Assembly (NCBI GenBank): GCA_031280235.1 | Contig: JAITHA010000074.1 | Coordinates: forward strand, 1-51,962 | Source of the DNA: Puniceicoccales bacterium | GTDB lineage: Bacteria; Verrucomicrobiota; Verrucomicrobiia; Opitutales; UBA953 | Direction: 5' to 3' | Length of the DNA: 51,962 nt | Part shown: piece after piece, positions 45,101 to 51,962 of the stretch | Numbering within the stretch: the first letter of the stretch is position 1 | How the letters are laid out: each line of letters opens with the position of its first letter | The notes under the pieces: model-generated | What the model was told of the DNA's origin: nothing | The model's input: only the letters and a program-made list of their open reading frames with translations | Databases searched by the model: none | Position numbers and translations under genes: made by a program

Positions 45101-48100
45101 TCGGCAGGGGGATTTTGAACACCAAGGAATATATTTCCCTGTCTGTTATAAATAAGCCCCCCTTCCTGTGCCTGCGTAATGGCGGGATCATTGATCATTT
45201 CCACTGAGCCAACAAGACTTAACTCTGGTGCATTAAAGTAATCTAGGGCATTATAAATTGCTCCTCCTTGGCCAAGTGTTTCGGTGCCGCTTGCGCTCGT
45301 GCGCGCGCCGTTGTTGGAAAAACGTAGCAAGGGCGCAACAAGGGCGACCTGCCCACCGCTATAAATCGCGCCACCTTGGCTAGCTTTGTTGCCGACAAAG
45401 CTAATAGACCTATCCGAGCGTAACGTCGCTTCTGCGCTGTAGCGATTAGAGAGAGCTCCTCCCATGGTCGATTCGCCTGCGAGAAAATTCTCCTTAAATT
45501 CCAAGGCGGCTACACCTGCGTCTATGTATAGCATTGCTGAGGAGCCGCTATTTTGGATGGCCCCCCCGTCATGACAAATTTCGCCATCCCCTATCGTATG
45601 GTTTCCTTCAATCTTAATCAGAGAGGTTGTCGTGCTATTATTGTTTATAATGAGGCTGGAATAATAACTATTATATACCGCTCCGCCAGTGAGATCGGAT
45701 TGACCATAAAGATAGTTTTCGCGGAAAAGATAGACGGTTTCGCCGCTTCCCTCTTGAAGGGTTATATTCATTATGGCAGGATGGGAAGAGTCTCCTATAT
45801 TATGAATTGCACCACCCCATCCCTTGGAAACAGTGTTTTTGTAGAAAATAGAATTACCATCGCTCACCTTTACATCAATATTCACAACTCCTCCTTGATT
45901 GTAAATGGCACCACCGCCTCTCGTGTATAAGGCAGGCCTTTCTTCGGCACTGTTGGATTCAAAGAGCGGGCAGTCGTAGGCGCCCGAGATCGAGACCGTG
46001 CCTCGAAAGTTAAAAATTGCACCACCTCCGTTTGCCTTATTTCCTTTAAATAGCGGGGTAAGTTTAATATAGTCCGGATCTTTCGGTGCTATAGTGAAAG
46101 TCCCGTAGTTGGCGACCGCTCCGCCGTCTTCCCATGCGCTAGAATATTCGGCTCTAAAGTCGCCTGTAATTTCCATATTTCCACCGTTGCTGATCACGCC
46201 ACCGTCCTGACCTGCTTCAGCGCCCTTGGCCGAGAAGCTCTCGTGAATGATTATCGTATTTGCCAAATTATATATCACGCCACCTTGCCCTTGTACGCTT
46301 CCGCCCACTGTTTCCATTTTCCCGATGTTTATTTGCCCACGATTGGCGATAAAACCGCCTTCTTCACCATGGCCGAATAGCCCTCGGAAATCGTTTATCC
46401 AAACCTGTCCGTTGGAGCCATTATACAGAGTGCCACCTTTTAGGGTAGTTTCATCATGTTCGGAAGAGAGTGTGCCGATGCCAAGGTAGCCATCATTCTG
46501 AATAAATCCGCCGTCCCCAACCCCCTTTGAATACTTGGAGTCAACATCTTCGAGGAATGCATATCCTATATTATGAATCCCCCCTCCTTCCCGCGCTTCG
46601 GTCGAGAAAAAAGATAACGGCGCATACGAGACAAATAAATTGTCGCTGGCGCCTATATATATCGCGCCACCCGTATCGGCGCTGTACGTATCCTCGAAGA
46701 GGAAACCGCTGCCGCTTAACACTAGGCCCGCGCCCGCAGCAAGATGAATGGCTCCTCCATTCGCTGATGTTTCAAATGCAAGGAAATTGACCGGGATTTC
46801 CGAGGTGATGTGAGCAGTCGCATTCATTGGGATAGTGAGGCGCTGCGTGTCAGCATTATGACCATAGACCAAGAGGTTTGCCAAGCCGTGCTGCGGGTCG
46901 GTAAAATGAAGCGTCGGCATCGAGGCATACCCCGAGGAAATTAAAGTACCCAAAGCGCTTTCCGCTGGCTTATCTGCTCCTGTGGAGACGAAGGTCATGA
47001 GCGCGTTTTTCACATCTCCGAAGAAAAGCTTCGCCCCGGCATTTTCGCGGAAATGGACATTGGAGAGTTCCGTCCCCAGCTGTGCGAGAGTGGCGACTTT
47101 TAGGCGCCCGCTATAGAGATTCACGCCACCTACAAAATTATTCTGTGTTGTGCTTGTGAGGTCAACGGTGCCGTGAAAAGCTGTCTCCGTGCTGTGGGGA
47201 ATATAACCCGGGGGAGCTGCCATTGCGTCTGCCTGCCCCTGCACATACTGGCCGAGTGTAAGTGAACCGTTGATGGCGGAAGAATCCGGAGCGAATGTGC
47301 CAGACTCAGCATCAGCTGTAATGCTGCCACCAGTAAATTTATACACAGTAGTGCCCGCACCACCCGAAAAATGGAGACCCGAGACCAAGACGCCTGCGGG
47401 CAAAACCGCGATATTGGTTTCCCCGGCGTTTGGGATCTTGAACACGGCAACATCGCCATGCAAGAATTTCATCCCATTGCTTGTTCCCCCGCCAATGACA
47501 AGCTCGTCCCATACTCCTGTCGTCGCGTTCCAGTTGGCGATTGGGCTGCTGACCTCAAGAATGCGATTCGCCTCAAGCGACGTCTCCAAAACAACAAATG
47601 TCGTTTGTGAAGTCAACGTGAAGGCTCCACTGTGGCGTGTGTTGCTCATAGGCTCTCCGCGCAGGAAGAGTTCGAGAGTTCCTGCATTCGTTGTCGTCAC
47701 ATCCGGATTCTGTACCACATAAGAGCCCTCTATGAGTTTATACGAGCCAGCTGTTCTCGGCAAGCTCGACAAATCCAAGTTCAGGTGATCTCCAGAATAG
47801 TTGGGGTTTCCGAGGTAGTCGAGGCCCCGAGCGCCATTGTAGTCATTTAATACAAGCATTGCCGAAGAAAACAAACCAGGAGTAGCTCTGGCGAGATCAA
47901 AACTCAGAGAGGCATTTTCCTGACCTAGGGAAAAGGGATCAATATTGAAAACAATGTCGTTTGCTTTGATTGCATTTCCGCCACCAACAGAAAGGGTTGT
48001 GCCTTTGAGAAGTTCGAAAGTTCCCGGTCCTCCAAGATCTATACTCCCGGCTTCCACGCGCCCCGTCATTGTACCTGGGTTGGACACTTCGCCGTCGCGA

Positions 48101-51100
48101 TAAAGATGCAATGTGCCCTCAAAGACGCGAAAGTACCCTGCTGCATTGAGAACATTTTCTCCACCCAGCTTCCAAATGCCAGCGCCAGATTTCTCAAGGT
48201 ACACGTTACTCACCTCGCTGCTTCGCATGGGGTCGCGCATATCGACAATATCGTTCGTATTGCGAGCGTCAAGATAGACGCGGCGAGCTGCCCCTCCCCA
48301 AACTTCGTCAAGGAAAATAGAGTCATTGCGAGTTCCCAATACAGTCTCGCTGACATTTCCGCTAAAGAGGGTGTAGCCCCCGCCTGTCCCACCAAGTTGT
48401 ATTGACTGAATAGCCAAACGCGGCGCGGATGTATAGATCGCCGCCCCCCAATAGTTCGAGCCGGATGGGTCTCCCACCTTATTACCGATAAATATAGAAT
48501 TAATTAAAGAAATCTGCGAGTTTGTAGCGCCATACAGTGAAATGGCTCCGCCGCTGTAGCCGGCTGTGTTGCCGACAAAGAGTGCATTGCTTAAAACGAA
48601 ATTTTCTCCCGAAACCAAACCAGAGTGCCGAATAGCTCCACCCTGAGAGAGCGCTGTATTTTCCTGAAAATAAGAACTACCGCGAAAGAGTACACTGGCT
48701 CCACTGCCTACATGCAATGCACCGCCGATCGCGCCTGAATTGCGCTTAAACTCCGATGTCGGCAAGATTAGCGTTCCTTGATTAAAGACCTGAATCGCTC
48801 CTCCTTGTTCATCGGCTCTATTGTTGTAGAAATTGGCTTTATCGTCTGGGGAGTCACCGATCTGGAGAATTCCGGACTCGATATGAATAGCCCCGCCATC
48901 AAACGCGTGTGCGCTATTGTCTGTGCGATAGTAGTCGCCAAAGGTGGCGTTTTTTCTGAAGTGAATATTGCCCTCGTTGTAAATAGCCCCACCTCGCCCA
49001 GCTCCTACTACCTCGTTGCTAAAGAAGAAGGCGTCCTCTTCAAATAGTACCGTTCCTGTGGCTCCATTATAAAGGCCGCCGCCATTGCGAGAAGCGGTTA
49101 CAGTATTCGTTGCAATATGCTCCTTTCCAAACTCATCATAACCCTTTCCACCAAACGTAACGGGGCCATGGAAATCTACCTGTGAATCATTCCAGATTGC
49201 ACCTCCATTTAACGTAGCTTTATTATTACGAAAAAACGTTTCCCCATGAAACTCCATATTCCCTGAGTTGTAAACAGCACCACCTTCCCAACCTTCGACA
49301 GAGTTTCCCGAATCTGGCGTCAGCGCACCAAAATTAGCATTGGCCGTAAAAATTATCTCTCCACCGATTCCATTAAAAATTGCCCCGCCACTACCCATGA
49401 ACCCCACTTTGTTGTTATAAAAATTGGCTTCTGCAAATGTTATCGTGGAAGCCCCGAAAGTAGAATCCGAGCCAGCGTTAAAAATTGCTCCTCCGTGGCC
49501 TGGGCCGGTCTTTCCTGCAATATTGCCCGAGGAGGGATCGCTCGCATCTCCAAAATTGGCTGTGCCCGAAAAATATATCTTCGCCCCGCCTTGATTAAAA
49601 ATTGCCCCGGCATGGCCTTCGTCGCGAGACATGTTTCGATAGAAATTCACGCTGTCATTGAATCTTATCGTCGAATTTGTGCTACCCGTACCTTGATCGT
49701 TAAAAATTGCCCCACCTCTGCCACCGTTTTCAGCAATGTTTCCCGAATCTAGCGTCAGTGCACCAAAATTAACGTGGCCCGTAAAAACTATCTCTCCTCC
49801 GTCTGTATTCACGATTGCTCCGCCATCACCGTAGGCTGCCCTGTTGTTATAAAAATTGGCTTCAGCAAATGTTATTCTGGAAGCTCCCCAAGTAGAATCC
49901 GAGCCTGTGTTATAAATTGCCCCTCCGCTGCCTCTGCTGACGTTTTCTTTGCCGGCAATATTGCCCGAGGAAGGATCGCTCGCATCTCCAAAATTGGCTG
50001 TGCCCGAAAAATAAATCTTCGCCCCGCCACCGTTATAAATCGCTCCACCGCTGCTGGGGTCGAAGGCGAAGCCTTCGCTAACACTTGCATTTCGATAAAA
50101 ATAGGCGCTGTCATTGAATCTTATTGTCACATTATACAAATTATAACCGGGGGCATGCAGGTTGGAAATAGCACCACCACCGTGTGTAGCAAAATTTCCC
50201 GAGCCATCGATGGCATTGCCAAAATAAGCGACCCCGTTAATGTTAATCCTGCCTGAATGCAAATTGGAGATTGCACCACCAAATCCATAAGATGCGGGAG
50301 AGATAGCTTCAGCTCGGTTTCGGAAAAAATTGACTGCCTCGAAATTTATTAGGTCATAGTTACGGATGGCCCCACCCTCATACGCAAGGTTGCCTGAGTC
50401 AGGGACGGCAGCGGCGCCAAAATAGGCTGTGTCCTTGAATGTTACTCCACCGCGCGCACTAATAAATAAAGCACCACCGGCAACACGCCCCGTGTTACGA
50501 TAAAATTCAGCTGTCCTGTTGAACGTTAGCTTCCCGCTGGCTAACTCAGAGGCGATCGCCCCGCCGTAATTATTAGCGCTATTGCCCGAATTTGGGGAGT
50601 AGGCATCCCCGAAGCTGGCTGGACCATCAAAGATGACCTCTCCGTTTGAATACATAAGCGCCCCACCCCTAAATGGTACGCTATTGCCGTAAAAGGCAGA
50701 CGAGCCCCTGAAGATCGTCGTGCCGCCTCTATTGGAAAGAGCCCCGCCGTAACTATTAGCTGTATTGCCCAGACTACCGTCAGTAGTACCAAAAGTGGTA
50801 TGGCCCGCAAAGGTGATTTCGCCTCCTTCGTTATGTACTGCTCCACCATTATCGCTCCCAGCCCCATCGATAACTTTGTTACCGTAAAAGGCAATCTGGG
50901 CACTTGTGATACTTATCTTCCCTGCATTGCGAATCACTCCACCTAGACCAACACCTACATTGCCCTGAAAGGTGAGGGTGTGAGATCCCGAAAGAGGTGA
51001 GATGGAGAAAGCAGCACCAGATGCGACATCCAACACTCCAGAGGAGATGGGGGTGGAATCCCGTATGGAATCCTGTATCGTGAGGTTTCCGCCCAAGAGA

Positions 51101-51540
51101 ATAGCTCCAGACTGCCCGGAGGGGACATGGAGGGGAAGATCGATAGGATCGGAAATGGTCGTGCCCGAGTAAGTATAGTCCGTCATGAGAACGAGCTTGG
51201 TCGCGATGTCGGAGATCGTCGTGGCCGGGTCACTAAAGCGGATGGAATCGGGCGGCCCCCAAATGAAGGAGCCCTGTAGGATGCCTGGCGCGCTAAGATC
51301 ACTTGGGTCGCCGTCATATAGCGCCGTACCGTCATAGTACCAAGTTTCCCCCTGCGGAATAGTGTAGGTGACGGCGTGGGCCGCTGGCGTGAGGCAAGCC
51401 GTCACGAGAGTGACGGGCACGCTGCATATCGCAAGCACCCGGGCGGCGTGGAGGGCCCTGAGCGAGAGCTTGGCGCTGTGTTGGGGCATGCAGGCCGTGG
51501 CGCGCGTGAAAGCACGGTTCTTTTTCTTGGCAGGTGTCAT
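42103..51540 (-). CDS. Giant Pmp-like adhesin with two homologous halves and a PEP-CTERM sorting signal
   Basis: 3145 residues. A long basic N-region and hydrophobic core end at AHA near residue 56, an extended signal peptide. Residues about 210-1080 and 1590-2590 are packed with GGAIYN-type and FxxN motifs (GGAIFN, GGALFI, FYNN, FRNN), the repeats of Chlamydia polymorphic membrane proteins, predicted to form a right-handed beta helix. Each block is followed by a related beta region carrying GTLHLYR[DE]GEV, GTTLS[VI]GGG and 'YKLI[EQ]G'. A final autotransporter-associated strand region (LTWNGGSAEWN, then FVKQGTGKVEFRG) precedes PEPSTYG (from 3108), one hydrophobic segment and RRRKKK. No barrel is present, so export would use PEP-CTERM/exosortase processing. 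The tail of about 12 residues after the basic cluster is longer than usual. Codon and base use is more AT-rich than in neighbouring genes. Confidence 0.9.
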   Translation of the reverse strand: MTPAKKKNRAFTRATACMPQHSAKLSLRALHAARVLAICSVPVTLVTACLTPAAHAVTYTIPQGETWYYDGTALYDGDPSDLSAPGILQGSFIWGPPDSIRFSDPATTISDIATKLVLMTDYTYSGTTISDPIDLPLHVPSGQSGAILLGGNLTIQDSIRDSTPISSGVLDVASGAAFSISPLSGSHTLTFQGNVGVGLGGVIRNAGKISITSAQIAFYGNKVIDGAGSDNGGAVHNEGGEITFAGHTTFGTTDGSLGNTANSYGGALSNRGGTTIFRGSSAFYGNSVPFRGGALMYSNGEVIFDGPASFGDAYSPNSGNSANNYGGAIASELASGKLTFNRTAEFYRNTGRVAGGALFISARGGVTFKDTAYFGAAAVPDSGNLAYEGGAIRNYDLINFEAVNFFRNRAEAISPASYGFGGAISNLHSGRININGVAYFGNAIDGSGNFATHGGGAISNLHAPGYNLYNVTIRFNDSAYFYRNASVSEGFAFDPSSGGAIYNGGGAKIYFSGTANFGDASDPSSGNIAGKENVSRGSGGAIYNTGSDSTWGASRITFAEANFYNNRAAYGDGGAIVNTDGGEIVFTGHVNFGALTLDSGNIAENGGRGGAIFNDQGTGSTNSTIRFNDSVNFYRNMSRDEGHAGAIFNQGGAKIYFSGTANFGDASDPSSGNIAGKTGPGHGGAIFNAGSDSTFGASTITFAEANFYNNKVGFMGSGGAIFNGIGGEIIFTANANFGALTPDSGNSVEGWEGGAVYNSGNMEFHGETFFRNNKATLNGGAIWNDSQVDFHGPVTFGGKGYDEFGKEHIATNTVTASRNGGGLYNGATGTVLFEEDAFFFSNEVVGAGRGGAIYNEGNIHFRKNATFGDYYRTDNSAHAFDGGAIHIESGILQIGDSPDDKANFYNNRADEQGGAIQVFNQGTLILPTSEFKRNSGAIGGALHVGSGASVLFRGSSYFQENTALSQGGAIRHSGLVSGENFVLSNALFVGNTAGYSGGAISLYGATNSQISLINSIFIGNKVGDPSGSNYWGAAIYTSAPRLAIQSIQLGGTGGGYTLFSGNVSETVLGTRNDSIFLDEVWGGAARRVYLDARNTNDIVDMRDPMRSSEVSNVYLEKSGAGIWKLGGENVLNAAGYFRVFEGTLHLYRDGEVSNPGTMTGRVEAGSIDLGGPGTFELLKGTTLSVGGGNAIKANDIVFNIDPFSLGQENASLSFDLARATPGLFSSAMLVLNDYNGARGLDYLGNPNYSGDHLNLDLSSLPRTAGSYKLIEGSYVVQNPDVTTTNAGTLELFLRGEPMSNTRHSGAFTLTSQTTFVVLETSLEANRILEVSSPIANWNATTGVWDELVIGGGTSNGMKFLHGDVAVFKIPNAGETNIAVLPAGVLVSGLHFSGGAGTTVYKFTGGSITADAESGTFAPDSSAINGSLTLGQYVQGQADAMAAPPGYIPHSTETAFHGTVDLTSTTQNNFVGGVNLYSGRLKVATLAQLGTELSNVHFRENAGAKLFFGDVKNALMTFVSTGADKPAESALGTLISSGYASMPTLHFTDPQHGLANLLVYGHNADTQRLTIPMNATAHITSEIPVNFLAFETSANGGAIHLAAGAGLVLSGSGFLFEDTYSADTGGAIYIGASDNLFVSYAPLSFFSTEAREGGGIHNIGYAFLEDVDSKYSKGVGDGGFIQNDGYLGIGTLSSEHDETTLKGGTLYNGSNGQVWINDFRGLFGHGEEGGFIANRGQINIGKMETVGGSVQGQGGVIYNLANTIIIHESFSAKGAEAGQDGGVISNGGNMEITGDFRAEYSSAWEDGGAVANYGTFTIAPKDPDYIKLTPLFKGNKANGGGAIFNFRGTVSISGAYDCPLFESNSAEERPALYTRGGGAIYNQGGVVNIDVKVSDGNSIFYKNTVSKGWGGAIHNIGDSSHPAIMNITLQEGSGETVYLFRENYLYGQSDLTGGAVYNSYYSSLIINNNSTTTSLIKIEGNHTIGDGEICHDGGAIQNSGSSAMLYIDAGVAALEFKENFLAGESTMGGALSNRYSAEATLRSDRSISFVGNKASQGGAIYSGGQVALVAPLLRFSNNGARTSASGTETLGQGGAIYNALDYFNAPELSLVGSVEMINDPAITQAQEGGLIYNRQGNIFLGVQNPPADSDPYIYLYGGKVDTNGIGGLVYNGNGTMYFYNRASLIGFGGDAAKNGGGIYNDTTGKLYFKGTTNLFADNGASVSGGAIYSSASGLFVFDNETRFIHNRAGQAGGAIFSFFSQYDGFFFEGSAAFVGNTVTGAGLLPDTEQGGGAIYNSHGITVFGNGPEDTFTFIDNVLLKPTETASRGGAIYNTYTSTIVFNGVAHFSKAIDQWAGLVDKSNENTPMAYDGGAIYNEKVSSLSIAGENLMSGLKNRFMYNVAHHSGGAIYNYDIDQAAIVTLKNPEFKFNQAITGEGGAIYAYSNKIKSKIDIQGNSFFVQNKAAGSSGAIYFRDEGTTPKLLIGSGAMFTGNKAGADGGAIYHMDSEGLTLPNASFGGNKAEGNGGAIYASLGALSLENPVFTNNTASGLGGAIYVDTTLTITVTDGGLGQFSGNKDSTGANAIATHSTGTAATFNVGAGGALDIRDPIGFATATNPSSIVKNGSGILYLGGESTIRGNLVPAVSIYGGTLHLYREGEVANGANGVVGAGKLTITNGGTLSMSDGTTLSIGGGGDALPSGNEITAAGMIFGQDTRFAFDLAHHSNGVTRVHTDQMLTLSINGGGAVAFNGDHSVNLASLANSHVDYKLIQGPWLNSITGFGAGAVKIMGDPLNSTRAAGLYSLETRGTSDEELWLKVNDTTAGLLGKTLTWNGGSAEWNQTSTGLWTGGATQYLTGDHVNFNGGGSNTVTFTNNGVAPASVTVNNTGTYIFNNTTTGPGITGDTGFVKQGTGKVEFRGTHSYHGVTDIQGGDFILFADADLRRADGNIRVRSGALLGGQGHIGGEIRVDLGGFLAPGGFRPSQTGPATAASNATFKTSNNVILAAGATLVLNISGNNTSGYVHDTLAFTNAGANTLTLTKGAILYVNFDYTGSISDTPDFALSVITGAILDYDEVKELSIQANFFNGISSFILDINGVLRPTIGPKIPEPSTYGLLSGLVALGYIIWRRRKKKQPDKSQQLKPNA

Positions 51541-51603
51541 CTTGGCAGGATGTTTGATTGTTTTGTTAGCTTTGTCCTATTTCTATAAAGATCATTGGTG
51601 AAG

Positions 51604-51720
51604 GCCCGCGAACGGGAATTTTGAAAAATGAATGGGGGGATGGGGGCAAAGCGTTGTCGCAAAAAACCGGTGGCAACTGGCGCCTCCAAGGGGCGTTGAA
51701 GGTATGCGGAAACGCGAGGG
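51604..51720. repeat. Direct repeat copy A
   Basis: About 117 bases match 51801-51917 with scattered changes. Shared landmarks: GCCCGCGAACGGGAATTTT at the start, GCAAAAAACC-type run, GCGCCTCCAAGGGGCGT and GGT(A/G)TGCGG. CCCG-CGAA-CGGG is a small hairpin and CGCC..GGCG another. The period is 197 bases. Confidence 0.7.
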
Positions 51721-51800
51721 CTTCATCACCGTGCCAAAACGCACGCCCAGGCACACCTTTTTGTGGTGCATCCTGAGACGTGGTTTTTTCCTTGGCAGGA

Positions 51801-51917
51801 GCCCGCGAGCGGGAATTTTCAAGAATGAAAGAGGGGATGGGGCAAGCGTTGCCGCAAAAACCCAGCGGCGACCGACACCTCCAAGGGGCGTCGAAGGTGT
51901 GCGGGAACACACAAAGG
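51801..51917. repeat. Direct repeat copy B
   Basis: Second copy of the repeat at 51604-51720, starting GCCCGCGAGCGGGAATTTT and containing CACCTCCAAGGGGCGTCG. The change AACGGG to AGCGGG extends the hairpin. Both copies keep the hairpins, which points to a structured intergenic element. It is cut off from any further copies by the window edge. Confidence 0.7.
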
Positions 51918-51962
51918 CACGTGACGACGCACCCATTCCCAGACAGGCGCCTGATGCATCAG

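Larger units (their letters stand above)
51541..51962. other. Upstream region of the giant surface gene with two diverged repeats
   Basis: The 422 bases to the right edge hold no recognised gene. The first 60 are AT-rich (TATAGA-like on the - strand) and probably contain the giant gene's promoter, but no -35 is clear. The rest is two copies of one sequence, listed next. The - strand frames crossing both repeats look like by-products of the repeats. Confidence 0.5.

Noticed and set aside
42103-51540. Repeats suggesting a CRISPR or tandem array
   Set aside because: The repeats are coding GGAIYN-type protein motifs with variable spacing; there are no uniform repeats or spacers and no cas genes.
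51592-51936. Minus-strand small ORF at the right edge
   Set aside because: Its sequence is made of the two diverged direct repeats, with no known domain; likely non-coding.

Overview
The window looks like chromosomal DNA of a PVC-superphylum bacterium, most likely Verrucomicrobiota and probably near Opitutales. The clues are an RNase HIII, DUF1573 proteins, Tat-exported Gfo/Idh/MocA oxidoreductases, a Chlamydia Pmp-like surface protein with a PEP-CTERM sorting tail, an Opitutus-like GAPDH, and the near absence of Shine-Dalgarno sequences. This placement rests on recalled family patterns, not a database search. I count 35 protein genes, one probable decayed insertion sequence, and no rRNA, tRNA or CRISPR.

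Left arm (1-6430, all + strand): a tightly packed, visibly more AT-rich run at its start. It encodes a truncated LolA-like protein, a membrane-anchored C39-like cysteine peptidase, a DUF1573 protein, a MauE/DoxX-rhodanese fusion, an alpha/beta hydrolase and an O-antigen-ligase-like membrane protein. It reads as an envelope module, and a terminator-like hairpin lies inside the coding sequence of the MauE-rhodanese gene. Opposite it (6482-10649, - strand) are two large secreted proteins: a BACON-domain M64-type metallopeptidase and a cyclophilin with CARDB-like tails.

Middle (10906-31554): housekeeping genes in short divergent operons. On + are an aminotransferase, a Tat oxidoreductase, a NusG paralogue and NrdG, then later an ABC-F protein. 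On - are trpS; a methyltransferase, MBL hydrolase and thiE group; and a mazG, YgjP-like protease, rsmI and secreted-protein group. rnhC and gap converge on an 884-base gene-poor stretch that holds an IS3-type transposase remnant and a clear gap terminator. A helicase with an N-terminal nuclease-like domain, an FmdB protein and a TPR protein follow.

Right arm (31650-41724): a long - strand series (MoxR ATPase, mfd, queA, a cysteine-rich DoxX protein, a Tat-exported oxidoreductase, tatA), with pyrC divergent. The far right (42103-51540, - strand) is one 3145-residue surface protein made of two homologous halves of GGAIYN-type repeats and ending in PEP-CTERM. A nested palindrome sits at its 3' end, and two diverged direct repeats lie upstream of its start.

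The strongest leads are the LolA/C39/DUF1573/MauE-rhodanese cassette with its internal hairpin, the giant Pmp-like protein anchored by PEP-CTERM, the DoxX/Tat oxidoreductase/TatA set, and a recurring CC just before ATG at about 40 percent of ATG starts in place of a ribosome binding site.
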